Below are positions 23,396 to 34,734 of a stretch of DNA of 64,000 nucleotides, piece after piece. Position numbers and translations under genes: made by a program. Source of the DNA: Tuctoria greenei (Eukaryota; Streptophyta; Magnoliopsida; Poales; Poaceae); NCBI GenBank assembly GCA_036927565.1, contig JAYESD010000001.1, positions 69,459,751 through 69,523,750 of the forward strand, in the 5' to 3' direction. How positions within the stretch are numbered: position 1 is the stretch's first letter; each line of letters opens with the position of its first letter. Under the pieces are notes generated by a model. That model was not told the DNA's origin, ran no database searches, and was given only the letters and a program-made list of their open reading frames with translations.

Positions 23396-23800
23396 TAGCC
23401 ACCCTAGCAGAACAAGTTTTTACGTTCCAAGTGTGAAGCAACCTAAATGGGCTACAGTTGTTAAAACAAAGCCATGGAACCTTTTTGCCATGCCCCCTGG
23501 GGACAGTGAAAATAATGTGACTGAGATGGTGGAGGCTGAGACATTTGGTGATCGGCTTACTGATATCAATATGCCAAACATAAATGAGGATACGACTGCA
23601 TGAGCTATTAATGACATTGAGGGAGCAAGCGGGGATGCTTCCGCTCTTCTAATGAAAACAGATGATTAGTTTCAGGCAGATGGAATTCCATCAGAAAATG
23701 AAGACAATGATGACGATGATACATATATAATTGATGGTCATCTGGCTCTGTTGGGGGGGGGGACAACAACAGAGATGATAATTTTTTATATAAGTACTGT
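23396..23800 (+). pseudogene. CACTA ORF tail fragment
   Basis: A fragment with PKWATVVKTKPWNLFAMPPG followed by an acidic tail (EDNDDDD near 23710). It resembles the C-terminal part of the long CACTA transposase-region ORF, where a V-V-KTKPRD-hydrophobic-MP motif precedes an acidic end. In-frame stops at about 23600 and 23668 and a poly-G run near 23755 break it. The similarity is from memory of the family, so the exact domain name is left open. Confidence 0.5.
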
Positions 23801-23809
23801 GTGAGTTGT

Positions 23810-24800
23810 GAGCTATATGTGATGATAGATCCTAATGCACCGTTTTTATCTAAATACTGTGTGAGTTGTGAACTATTTTTGATTCATGGCAACAAATCCT
23901 AATGCAACACTCGTGATATGTGGTGATAGATCCTAATGCAACAATTGTGTTCCTGTAAGCACTATCGATCAAGTGAAAAAGGGGTGGCGTACAAAATAGA
24001 AATCGAACGATAACTCAAAGAATTTGTGGGTGGTTCTCTCGATCGATTTAACCGGCAAGTGAGCTCGCCATCATCAACACCCTCGCCCGCCTTGGATCCC
24101 TTTCACGCATGAACTAGTGAATCATGGCAACAGATCTAATGCAATGATTGTGTTCCAAGGCGATAGATCCTAACACCACGAACTAGTGAATCGTGTCAAC
24201 AAATCCTAATGCAACAATTGTGTTCTGTGGTGATAGATCCTAAGGCCACGAACTAGCACAATCATGGCAACAAATTCTAATGCAATAATTATGTTTGTGG
24301 CGATAGATCCTAAGGCCACAAACTAATACAATCGTGGCAACAGATCCTATTGCAACGATTGTGCTCCGTGGCGAAACATCCTAATGCAATGAAGTGGAGA
24401 TTCATGACAATAGATCCTAATACAACGATTGTGTTCCGTGACGATAGATCCCAATGCCACAAATTAGTAAAATCAAGGCAAAAGATCCTAATGAAACGAT
24501 TGTGTTCCGTGGCGATAAATCCTAATGCCACATACTAGTGATTCGTGGCTACATATCCAAATGCAACAATTGTGTTCCGGATCCTAATGCAATAGTTTTC
24601 TAATTCGTGGCAACATATCCTATTGCAAAGTTTGTGCTCTGTGGTGATAGATCCTAATGCCACAAACTAGTGAATCGTGGCAACAGATCCTAATGCAATG
24701 ATTGTGTTCCATGGTGATAGGACCTAATGCCACAAACTAGTGAATCGTGGCAAAAGACGAGCTTACTGCAACGATTTAGTATTCATTGCAGTAAAATCGT
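23810..24800. repeat. CACTA subterminal repeats, right set
   Basis: More than ten units of about 60 bp built from AGATCCTAATGCAACGATTG, TGTTCCGTGGCGATAGATCC and CACGAACTAGTGAATCGTGG. The word GCAACGATT is shared with the left set. Spacing is irregular and units carry small indels. This explains the repeated look of the region; it is not a CRISPR array. Confidence 0.82.
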
Positions 24801-24902
24801 TGCAATAGGACAAAATCCTTGTAGTGAGGGGAAGTACTACAACAGTATTTCTGTGCACTTCTGAACTACTTTGTATTCATAAGAAATACCAACAAGCATT
24901 TC

Positions 24903-24920
24903 TAGAGCTATTGCTAGGAA
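24903..24920 (+). promoter_or_regulatory. degenerate gypsy primer binding site (element G)
   Basis: It reads TAGAGCTATTGCTAGGAA, about 5-6 changes from the TGGCGCCGTTGCCGGGGA form seen on the minus strand at 44280-44297. It lies eight bases after the LTR end, exactly the spacing seen in element C. The form is probably complementary to a tRNA-Asp 3' end; that tRNA assignment is from memory. Confidence 0.55.
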
Positions 24921-24989
24921 CGGATGTTGTTGATCTTAGAACCTTAATCATCGTAGTATCTATTTTTATTTTCCTTTTTTCCTTTTGTA

Positions 24990-25980
24990 CCACCATCAAC
25001 AAATATGGAGCAGCCCACCATTCTTTCCTATTCTACTGAAGGGCGAGTTCTGTGAGCCAACGCCATCCGCGGAACCAATTTTCTCAACCAGCTATGAACT
25101 ATGCTCTGGATTTGTAGTGATTATTTGGTAACAATCTTTCTTATGAATGGATTTATAAAACCCTTACCACCATCTATGAGAGTTTGAACAATTGTGTTCA
25201 TGTCTTTTGATTAAAGCCATGGTACAAGAAACTCTCAAATGGAAGTTGTTTCCTTTTTCCCTCATGGCTAAATTGAAACAATGGTACACCCATAACGACA
25301 GGAAAACAAACGGTGATTAGAGAGAGTCAAGAGACAAATTTTGTCTTGCATTCTTTCCAATATCCTGAATTGTTTCCCTACGTGTGGAAATACTAGGCTT
25401 CCAACAGTTGGATAGGGAATCCATAGGTTCAACCTAAGAAAGATTTTTCACTTTTGAGAATTTATGGTCCAAATTTGTTAATCCTTGATTTGTTGTTGTT
25501 ACAACATTTCTTCATGGAACTAGAGAGATAGTGTTCCCTATATCTCAGCATTACAGCTAGAAGATCTTTCCTCCATAAGATGATAGAATAAGGGAATTAA
25601 CTTCTAGATCGAATTCTAGAAAATACCTCCTTCATTAGGTGGGTCTTAATGAACCTCTTCAATAGGTAGTCATCGCGTCGAGTCTCGAGGACACCTCTAT
25701 AGCCAGGGAAGAGCTCATAGCATGCTTAACACAAGCCTTGCCTATAGAATCCACTCCCAAACCCAAAACTACGAAGGAAGAATAAATTCAACCTTCGGAG
25801 TTTCCTTTTTTTATTCAAGGAAGAAATCTTTGATGATTATAGAAATACCTCGAAGTACTGTTACCATAGGAAACCATTGTTGCCTCCAATTTCACCTGAC
25901 CTACCTGATGGAGTATTCCTTCAAGAGGTAGTCAACGAGCCAACCTCTATTTTGAGCATAAAATAGACAGAATAGGCTGA
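24990..25980 (+). pseudogene. gag: gypsy gag relic (element G)
   Basis: A decayed gag of an Athila/TAT-type gypsy element. Pieces in broken frames include YGAAHHSFL (about 25006-25032), and a block around 25220-25300 corresponding to the gag core (LKWKLFPFS-like then KQWYTHN-like). This is followed by material related to linker sequence up to the protease. Stops are frequent. Function would be capsid formation; none is possible now. Confidence 0.6.
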
Positions 25981-25989
25981 GGTCTGACC

Positions 25990-26430
25990 CAAAATCCTTC
26001 GAATGACCTCACCCTTGGCAACCATCGTATGCTACACATTAGTGGGGTGATGATGGAAGTCATATACAATCCCACAATTGGAGCCAGTATCACTTCTGAT
26101 ACTTGTTCTCTCGCCATTTGGGGCAATGTGCCCGTAACACCAACACGAAAATCTTTCGTAGACTCCTCTGAAAATATTCTTAAAGGTTATGGGGTTTTGA
26201 CCATGTGTTAGTAAGACACAGGAATATTGAGGTTTTCCTAGATTTCCACGTGTTCGAAGTTCGTCATTTCAACATTATGATAGGGGTACCCATTGAGAAA
26301 CTTCCCATGGAAATTCCCTCGAGACGAAACCTTAATATTAATGTTGGAGGGAGGAAATTTTCTGTTCCCATTCTGCATTCAAGGAACACATCTGCGGAAC
26401 CTCCCATCCAAGATGAGCCAATCGAATAGT
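25990..26430 (+). pseudogene. pol: gypsy protease region (element G)
   Basis: Two overlapping open stretches (26029-26211 and 26205-26429) with YNPTIGASI, where the DTG/DSG-like active site of retropepsins has become PTIGAS as in many grass gypsy elements. These are followed by LKGYGVL, VEVFLDFHVFEVRHF and MIGVPIEKLP. The order matches the region between gag and reverse transcriptase in Athila/TAT elements. A frameshift joins the two stretches at about 26205. Confidence 0.7.
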
Positions 26431-26639
26431 TTAGGACTCTTCAATACTTAAGCTTTCCGGAAGTGGATGGAGAAGAAGAATACATCCAAGAATAAAATGA
26501 ACTTCCATAGACATTCGAATTATCCAAAGAAGAGCCCTCACAAAAACCTCCAATGGAGCTAAAAAATTTACCTCTCGGCCTACGTTATGCGTTCTTAAAT
26601 GGCGACTTGGAAGCCTCTATCATCATTAGTGACAAGCCT

Positions 26640-27799
26640 TCAGATGACGAAACTCTAAACTAATAGCCATTTTAGAGAAGCACAGAATTGTCTTTGCCCA
26701 CTCACTCCAAGACCTCAAGGGGATCAGCCCTGCTCTTCAAACCCATCATATTCCCATTGACCCCGAGAGTACCCCTTCATGGAGTCTTAATGGAGGTCAA
26801 ATAATGTGATGCGTGAATTATCAAGAACAAAGTCTTGAAACTTCTTCATGCCAGGATTATTTATCCTCCCCTCATAGTGAGTGGGTCAGCCCAGTTCAAG
26901 TAGTATCGAAGAAGGGAGGAATGATGATCGTTCAAATGAGAAGAATGAATTAATTCCTCAACGAACCATCAAGGGATGGAGGATGTGCACTGACTACTAA
27001 AAACTTAACAAGTCAACTAGGAAGGACCATTTTCCACTGCCTTCCATCGATAATTTGTTAGGGCGGATGGCAAAACATTCTTTCTTTTGTTTCCTTGTCG
27101 CGTATTCAGAATGTCATCAAATTCCCATCCATCTCGATTATAGAAGTAAGACAACATTCACATGTCCCTATGGAACATACGCCTATCGGCGAATGTCTTT
27201 TGGACTGTGTAATGCAGCAGCCTCCTTTCAAAGGTGTATGATTTCTATCTTTTCTGAGATGACCGAGGAAATAATGGAAGTTTTGATGGATGATACCTCC
27301 GTCTATGGAAAAAATTTTGATCATTGTTTGGAAAATTTAGACAAGGTCTTAAAATGATGTCAAGAGAAGGACCTGATACCCAATTGGGAAAAGTTCCATT
27401 TTATGTTATGTGAAGGAATCATTCATGGACACTTAGTGTCTGAGAGTGAGTTAGAGGTGGGTAAGGCAAAGATTGAAGTTAATGAACAACTTCCACCTCC
27501 TGCAAATGTTAAGGGAATTCATATCTTCCTAGTTAATGCGGGCTTCTATCGACGATCTATAAATGATTTTTCCAAAATCACTAGACCCCTCACCAATCAG
27601 TTGGGTAAGAATGCTCCCTTTGATTTTGAAGAAGAGTGCCACAAATATTTTGAAACTCTCAAGGCACTTACCTCGGCTCCAATCATTCGACCCCCTGATT
27701 GGACGCCTCCATTCAAAATCATGTAGTATGCCAGGGACTTTGTTGTTCGTGCGATATTAGACCAAAACAAAGATGAAAAGCATCACACCATAGCCTATG
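26640..27799 (+). pseudogene. pol: gypsy reverse transcriptase and RNase H start (element G)
   Basis: Reverse transcriptase of element G in several frames. HRIVFAHSLQDLKGISP is at about 26682-26735, SEWVSPVQVVSKKGG at about 26875-26920, then CPYGTYAYRRMSFGLCNAAA and the catalytic motif VLMDDTSVYG in the open stretch 27055-27357. FLVNAGFYRRSINDFSKI and PIIRPPDWTPPF lie in 27403-27726. RNase H begins (ILDQNKDEKHHTIAY) and is cut at 27799 by an LTR. Integrase is missing. Several stops and frameshifts are present. Confidence 0.85.
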
Positions 27800-28195
27800 T
27801 GTGGGGATTGGGGTCCCGACATTCCAGTAATCACATTGGGTGGTGTTGTGCGATGCGACACCCAACAACATACATGAAAATAATTCATAAAACATACAAA
27901 GTCTATATTTCACAAGATAGTCATGTTTGCAACATAATGTACAACATGATTAAATTCGTATCGGAATACAGAAACTCGCACTTTCAATCCTAACAAAGCA
28001 AAAAAAGAAGCCACCCAGCCCTCAAACACTTTCCACTACCAGCACGAAGAAGGTGTGGTAGCAGCAAGGTTACTGATGAACTATGCACCCCAGAGGGTTT
28101 GATGTTTCACCGGACAACCCTCAACTAAGCATGATTACCTGCAAAAAATGTAAATATGCAACCGTGAGCATGAGGGATCAGCAAGACTTAACCGT
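27800..28195 (-). mobile_element. gypsy LTR fragment D' inserted into G
   Basis: It begins TGTGGGGATTGGGGTCCC and follows the same course as the start of LTR D at 53376: ACATTCCAG, then GGTGGTG, then GCGATGCGACA, and at the right end GATCAGCAAGACTTAACCG. The RNase H frame of G stops exactly at its start. It is itself cut at 28196 by element A. The rest of this LTR is not found on the far side of A. Confidence 0.65.
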
Positions 28196-29680
28196 TGTTG
28201 ACGTTTCTTACATCACAGATAAAAATCCGCATGCACACGGAAACTGTCGTGTAGCATTTCACCCAAGAGTGTTTCCAAAGGAAGGCATTGGAGTAAAGTT
28301 GACACTACTCTTATGATCAAGCTATGGGATATTAATCAATTATCAAGACAGGACTAAGTTTATAATATGGGTAGTGTGACACACACCTAAGCAATCTATA
28401 CTAAAGGGTAATGGGTCCTAGTGGATATTAAACTAAGAGTTGGGGAGTTACTCCTACAATGCTTCTAATATACATATACATAGCCTAATTTCGATACTAA
28501 TGAGCATGTCAATGGTTAATCCTTATGCTAAGTTGTTCAACATATCGGGTACGTGTTTACCCCTAGCAACACTAAGACGACTCCCGCAAAGAGCCTGTCG
28601 CATAGCCGAACATGAAGGATTACAAGGACATATAGGGTTGTCACCCCCTGCTACCCACCTCTTCAATCCGTGGCTCTACGAGACATCCAACGTTACTTAA
28701 CTATCTTAGCACCATGATAGCATATTAAGTAAATATCTTAGGAGCCCGGGCACAAGCCATCCTAAGGCAATGACTAACCTCAACATCGTTGAACCAATGT
28801 TGAAACATAGCATAAGTTATCCATATTAACATGATCATATTATTACTAATTAGACTGTAGTGGGGGTTTGTAGTGTTTACGATGATAGATTAAGATTGTT
28901 ATGGCATAATCATAAAGACTACTCCTACCACATAAATGGAATCCACAATCAAACAAGAAACGCTTCATCCAAGTATATGAATAAAAGAGGACTAAAGATA
29001 ATATCTTTATTGTGCATAAAGTCACAAATACAAAAAAAAGATTCATCAGCCAAACATTTCCCAATTTGGACTTGGGACTAGAGGCTCCTCTCTACAGCCT
29101 AACCTCGACTAAGGAACTAGGAGAACTAGTGTATACAATAGAATGATGCTCAAGTGGTGTGTGTATGAAGTGAGGATAGGGGTAATATTTATAGGTGGAG
29201 AAGAGTCGGTTCCTGCTACCAGATGCGAGTGAATAAGTCATAATCATCTTTAAGAAGCCGGGAGGAGACAACACGTGTCGATTGATCGAGTTTGGCGCAA
29301 GGACCAGGTTGGCCGACTCGGGGGGTCGGCCGACCTGGTCAGAGCTCCGTTGGGGCTGTGTTTTCTCCTTGTTACTGATAGGTGGGTCCCCTTCACTGAT
29401 ATATGTGATAAATTATTGGATGGCCTCAGATACTACTTTTTGTAAGCCATTTGGTCCATGTGGTGCCACATGTCGATGATAGATTGGTTGGGATGCTATT
29501 TTATAGGATCCATCCCCTTGTTTCACCTCATTTCTATATAAAATACCTGCATGCACTATTTTCTCCAAGTACAAGTGGAAATAGGTCATTTTCTTACTAT
29601 AATGTGTGTAATAAATATTCATTCCTACACATAATTGAGTTTTATTGACGCTTGAAATTGGTATATAACAACTGTCAAAA
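28196..29680 (-). mobile_element. 3' LTR of gypsy element A
   Basis: It runs from TGTTGACGTTTC at 28196 to CTGTCAAAA at 29680 (family end CTGTCAACA, here mutated). It is 1485 bp and homologous to 51208-52651. A TATA box candidate, CCTATAAATAT on the minus strand, is at 29185-29195. The internal region follows on the right, so this is the 3' LTR of a minus-strand element. Confidence 0.85.
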
Positions 29681-30972
29681 AATTCCCCAAGCATACCCTT
29701 TGTTCGTCCCGAAGCAAAGATAAGGACATAGGTTGTTGAATAGGAGTTGATACAATGCCCTATTTTGCAAGTAGCAAGTGCTCAACAAAGTATTCTACCT
29801 TGCATTGAATAAATTGGCTATGGTACCTCACCTTTTTTCTTATTCATTATGGAACTTATACCTCACCTTTTGTTGGGTGGTTGAAGGACAAAACAGTAAA
29901 ATGAGCATGCATCACCTAATGATGAGTTCCACTCAAATTTTCAGAGAATTTCAATTGGTGTTTGGATTTAAGTTTCTCAAATGATGCACTCAATCACTCC
30001 TATGTGGGAAGTGGTATTAGTATCCTCACCAAGGCACCGTCTTTCTTGTCCTACATCTAAATAAGGCTTGTATGTGGAGCTTGGTAGGGATCCAAAGTAG
30101 GCATATTTGCAACACATATATTGCTAAGTCAAAAGAGTAAGCCTTAGGAGAAAACAAATCATACTTTTGATCAAGATTTGTGCAAGTGTGTTGGATTATT
30201 TGTGGAGTGGATTTGGATTTTGATATGGGTCCTTTGTATGCACTCTCTTTTTGTGAGGACGAAACATGACTACTTATTCTTTCTTTCACTCTTTTCTCTT
30301 TTTTTTTTCTAATGCTCTTGTACATGAGCATGCATTCTCTTTTTCTTATTGCCATGCCTTCTACTCCTCTTTTCAAAAAAATTTGAGAGAGGTTATGCAT
30401 GAAAATCATGGAGTATCTAATTCAAATCATCATATGGCTTTTGTAGGAATTTCTATCAAATGAGGAACTTCCATTTTAATTTTTCTCCACGAAATCAAGT
30501 TTCACTTTCAACTAGGGTATTAGCAGCTCTTATCACTATATCATATCCCACAACAACCTATAATTGGACTTAGCTTTTGCTACCCACAATTTCCAAGTTT
30601 CAGACAAGAATATTCTAGGCCAACAAACCCAATACTAAGATAATACTAAGTTGTATGCAAGGAACTAGAGAAAATAAAACAGAACAACTATTCACGATTT
30701 AAACTTATGCAAAGTAAAAATATTCTTACCGCACATCCTTTATTTTATTAACCTAACCTATGCTATGTTATTATGTTTTTTAGATGCAAATGTGTTGGAA
30801 AGAAAAAAATAAAATAAAGGAAAGCAAATGGGGTGTGATACAAGTTACCTCAAGTGGGGGTGCTCCCCCAAGCTTGTTCTTGGTCAAGGTCCGCGAGAGG
30901 CTGAAACCCTAACGACAGAACTAGGCCATGAGGTTGGCCTAATTTGTTGCAGCATGGCTTTGGCATTGGAGT
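29681..30972 (-). other. 3' internal region of gypsy element A
   Basis: It begins with a purine-rich tract on the minus strand next to the LTR (CTTGGGGAATT) and continues with sequence homologous to 39289-40750 of C. It includes the hairpin at 30855-30870 and the CGACAGAACTAGGCCATGAG block. No protein is encoded. Homology to C stops near 30972 (GGCATTGGAG), where copia B begins abruptly, so most of A's internal region is missing. Confidence 0.75.
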
Positions 30973-32560
30973 GGGCCGATTAGTCCGCTCAGCACATGGT
31001 GAAAATCTAAAAACTTGATTTCTACAAGTTATTTGTGGAATTTAAGTCGACGAAAGGTAGATGCAAGGTCTAGCAACCTAATACAACTTAGATTAACAAG
31101 TGTAAACAATTAGATTGCAAGATTTCAATGAAGAAGGATGCAAAGAATGATATGAACCCTAAAAGCAATTCTAGTGAATACCGAAATGTAAAACGAGATG
31201 AGAGACACGATTTATCCTGTGGTTCAGCTCCACAAAGAAGCCTATGTCCACATTGAGAAGTCCACATAAGGACCGGGTCTCACTTGACCCTCTTCTCAAC
31301 AAGTTACAACAAATGGCCAACTTGGTTTCCACTATCACAAAGGGTAATCACCGAGTTTTTTGGGCTGCTCACAGGTTGAGACTCCCACAAATGAATACAA
31401 CAAGGAGCACACAAAGCTCAACTCACACAAGCCACAAAATAAAACACCAAGTGCAAGAGATCAAACCAAGAGCCAAAGTACGATGATCTTCCTTCACTCT
31501 CCTACCCAAACCCTAATCTTCTCAATATTTGGTCTTAGAGGGCAAGTAGGCAGAGTAGAAGGCTTTGGAAGGATCAAGATGGTTGTGGTGGCGCTAGGGT
31601 TCTAGATGTCTCAAATGGGAGCTGGGGGTACCCTTTTTATAGAGGTCCCGACAACTAACCGTTATAGCCACCAAAGTCTGGACTAGTTCGATCCCTGACC
31701 ATGGACTAGTCCAACCCCTTGGGACCACTGACAAATCGATGTAACACTTCGACAAAAGAGGTGACGTCCCTGCCAAACGTTTGAATTTCAAAAGGTCATG
31801 GAAACTCATACTAGACCGGCCAAAAACAGACTAGTACATAGTGGAACAGAAGGGTTTAGTTCGGCTAAAAATGGACTACACTAGGGGTGCCCGGAGTAGT
31901 CCGTCCTCTGAGGCAGACAAGTCCGACCTTCCAAGACTTAGCTTTGAGATCTCGCACTAAGGCACAACGGACTAGTCCGTACCAAAACAGACAAGTCCGA
32001 ACTAGGACATAAACCTTTAGTCCGGTTCAAAATGGAAAACTCTGGAGGGTCCGGACTAGTCCGGCCTCTGTGGCGGACAATTCCAGCCTCCCAGAACTTG
32101 GCTCCAGAAACTCTCACCAACGGCGAACGGACTAGTATGCACCAACACAAACAAGTATGAACTGGAACAAAAACTTTTAATCCGTCCAAAAACAGACTAC
32201 TCTGGACCACCCAGACAAGTCCGATGGTGCGGCCCGGACAAGTCCGGCCCCCTGGGGATTCCCTCACAAAGGCTTCTCATTTAGGTTTTTCTCTCCACCA
32301 CCACTTTGAGCCCTCTTGGATGATCTCATTGCACTTGATACACACACCCTCACACATATATGGCTAGTCTAAACTCAACACAATAGAAACCCTAATTTCT
32401 ATGCCTGAGTCTTTGACGCCTGTTTCAACCTTTTCCTTTTTTAGGGATTTTGTCTCATTTCAATCGTCACACCTGTGCTTAAGATCAACTCAGCTCATCA
32501 GTATCTTAATTGTCGTCATCAATCATCCAAAACCCACGGGAATGCCTAGATGCACTTTCA
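30973..32560 (-). mobile_element. 3' LTR of copia B, left end missing
   Basis: Homologous to 49616-51161. The right terminus ACTTTCA at 32560 is followed by a purine-rich tract (minus strand AAAAGTGGGTAGAT). About 90 bp of the family's left end, present at 49526-49615, are lost at the junction with gypsy A. A TATA box (CTATAAAAAGGG on the minus strand, about 31631-31642) is intact. Palindromic GGACTAGTCC-type motifs fill 31670-32250. Confidence 0.85.
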
Positions 32561-33013
32561 ATCTACCCACTTTTGGTTATTGATGACAACATTAAGCTTC
32601 AACAAAAAGAATATTAATTGGTTTTCATAACATGTGTTTGTATGAGTAACTCCCACTCAATGCGTGCATTATGAACGAAGAATTTAAGAGTGTTATCATA
32701 CACATACATGTTATGGTGGGATGCTTAAGTGATGTGTTCATAATTTGTGATAAGACAATGAATATGAGTGATAAATATGTCATTTCAAGCATCACATCAC
32801 ATCTAAGCATAGAAAACATTATAAAGTGCATACAACCCATCATATAGATTAAGTATTACATAAATTGAAATGCGAGAGTTTTAAAACATAATACAAGTCC
32901 ATAGTAGGATCAAAAGGGACAACGACTTTAAAACTCTAAGTACCCCCTCCCAATCTCTCCGCCTTTGGAATTAAGACACCAAAAAGGAAAATAGAGGAGG
33001 AGAGCCCTAAGAT
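32561..33013 (-). other. 3' untranslated region of copia B
   Basis: It lies between the third ORF and the 3' LTR. The polypurine tract is adjacent to the LTR. The plus strand has further pyrimidine runs (for example TACCCCCTCCC at about 32941), which read as purine tracts in the sense strand. No gene is seen. Confidence 0.65.
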
Positions 33014-34734
33014 CTACTCTACATCATCGTCGTTGACATCTTGTTGTTGCTCATGGTCGCTCTCCGTAGCCTCCGGATCTTCAGTGTCATCATCATCGTC
33101 TTCTTCTTCGGAGGGTGCCGCCGTGGAGGTGCCAACTTCACTAAATTGAGCGAGTTCTTCGTTGGTGAACTCGGTAAAAGGAGTCAACTCTCCATCACTC
33201 TCCGCGGTGAGATACATAGGAACCACGAGCTTGTCGCACATCGTCTTGAGGTACTTCTCTTGGCGAAGCTCCATGCGACGAGTCCAAACTTCCAGCTTCT
33301 GACAAGAGGCGAAAAGTGCCTTGAAGCACATGAAGAAACCATTCCCGAAATGTGGTTGAGGAGGTGGAGAAGCCACGTGATGAGTAGAGGAGGCAGGAGG
33401 ATTGGCATTTTTCCTTATTGGTGCAACGGGCTCTTGAGGAGGATTATGAGCACGGAGTCTTCTATGAGTGACATCCTTCTTGAAGGTCAGCCCAGACACC
33501 TCCTCGGTCAAGTACATAACATATGGTGCATAACCAAATGATCGTTTGGGGGTGTGAGAAATTTTGAATATGTCATCAAAGATGTAGTCAACAACATTAA
33601 ATTCGACATCTCCATCAATAAGCACTATTAAATGTCTTATATTGCCTTGAATGATGTCTGCATCTCAATCTTTGGGGGCTATTGTCTTCCTGAGCAAACG
33701 GTTGAGCACACTGTAGCAAGGCTTGATATTCCGAGTGTGTCTAGCCTCATAATAAACTCCATGACTTTGATACATGTAATCCAAGACATCTCGATCAACT
33801 ACGTTGAGGATGGAAATGATAATCTCGTTCTCAAGTTGACTTTCCAAATAAAGATCTGGGCACACTCCCAATAAGTAATAGTGTATTTCTCTCCATTTGT
33901 CATCCAAGTGATCCTCCAATATCTATCACTGTGAAAGTAAACGGTTGAGTAGAACTGCCAAATGACTTCAACATTCGAATCATACCTGAAAGCCATAAGT
34001 TTCTTCAGTCCATGGTGCTCTATGGCCTCAATGTTTCTTATGTGCCATATACTCCCAATCAATCCATTGAGCATCGGTTGTTGGAGTTTGCTTGGTTATA
34101 TAGACTATCTGATAGTAATCAAATGGAAGTCACTCCAAAACTGAGGGTCGACAGTGTGCTTCTCACTTTGATACACGTCAATCAATCTGAGTCGTTTGGC
34201 CTTCTCAGCACCCTTTCTTCTGAATATATTGGCTTCAACAATAGCTTGGCAATTGGGGTTTCTTGCAGGTGAAGACATCCTCAAGGGACCTATGGGTTGA
34301 GAGGATCCCTTCTTAGCTTTGCTGGCTGGCTTATTCACAGCAGGTGCTTTCTTCTTCAGTGCCTCCTCAACTGGAGCTTTGCCCTTGTCCTTTGATCCCC
34401 TAGCCTTTTCAATTCTTGTTTTCTCACCCATGGTCACAAGCCTCTTCTTTCTTGGGGCTATCTCGGCTGCAGCTGAGTTATGAGCCTCCTGTTGCTTTTT
34501 CTTGGCCTTCCTTGCTTCAGACCTCGATTCGAGGAGAGCTATAGCAAGCTCTCGCTCCTCACGAGCACCACGATAGGTTGCCTGCCTTGCTGCCTCATGC
34601 ATGAGATCGGATTGAGGAAGGTCATTGGGGATCGACATCATCCCTGAGAAGTGATACACAATAGAGTATATGAGTCCAAGGAAGTGGAATATTGCATTAG
34701 AATTCACAGAAACGATCAAGGTTAGGGCTTTCAC
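33014..34734 (-). pseudogene. third ORF of copia B (putative plant transposon protein type)
   Basis: An additional ORF after pol, in the sense of the element. In order: a basic, Lys/Ala/Arg-rich N-terminal part (34105-34734, with REERELAIALLESRSEARKA), a block IEVIWQFYST-like (NVEVIWQFYSTVYF), RITWMTNGEKYTITYWECAQ (33799-34074), NIKPCYSVLNRLLRKTIAPK (33665-33919), then VVDYIFDDIFKISHTPKRSF and GYAPYVMYLTE, and a C-terminal acidic tail (33014-33625). This order matches a protein family repeatedly found in grass transposons and annotated as putative plant transposon protein. Its role is unknown. Two or three frameshifts break it. Confidence 0.75.

Larger units (their letters stand above)
22974..24826. 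mobile_element. complete small CACTA element, non-autonomous
   Basis: Perfect 14-bp terminal inverted repeats: CACTACAAGGATTT at 22974-22987 and AAATCCTTGTAGTG at 24813-24826. The 3-bp flanks are ATG and AGG, a target duplication with one mismatch. Both halves are filled with subterminal repeats, and the middle holds only a fragment of a CACTA ORF. It would need transposase in trans. Confidence 0.9.
21835..24894 (+). mobile_element. 5' LTR (F) of gypsy element G, split by a CACTA insertion
   Basis: An LTR related to those of A, C and H in plus orientation (for example ATGGATCAACTGGCCCA and AGGGCCCACAT near 22050-22110). It is interrupted at 22974-24826 by a CACTA element and resumes with GGAAGTACTACAACAG, matching the equivalent part of C. 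It ends ATACCAACA at 24894, eight bases before a degenerate primer binding site. The start near 21835 (TGATGG) is the least certain boundary. Confidence 0.72.

Noticed and set aside
23090..24800. Regular repeats with spacers resembling a CRISPR array
   Set aside because: The units vary in length and orientation, lie between CACTA terminal inverted repeats, and the window is plant nuclear DNA.
33041..33541. Plus-strand ORF of 166 residues
   Set aside because: It is antisense to the third ORF of copia B, whose conserved blocks are on the minus strand.
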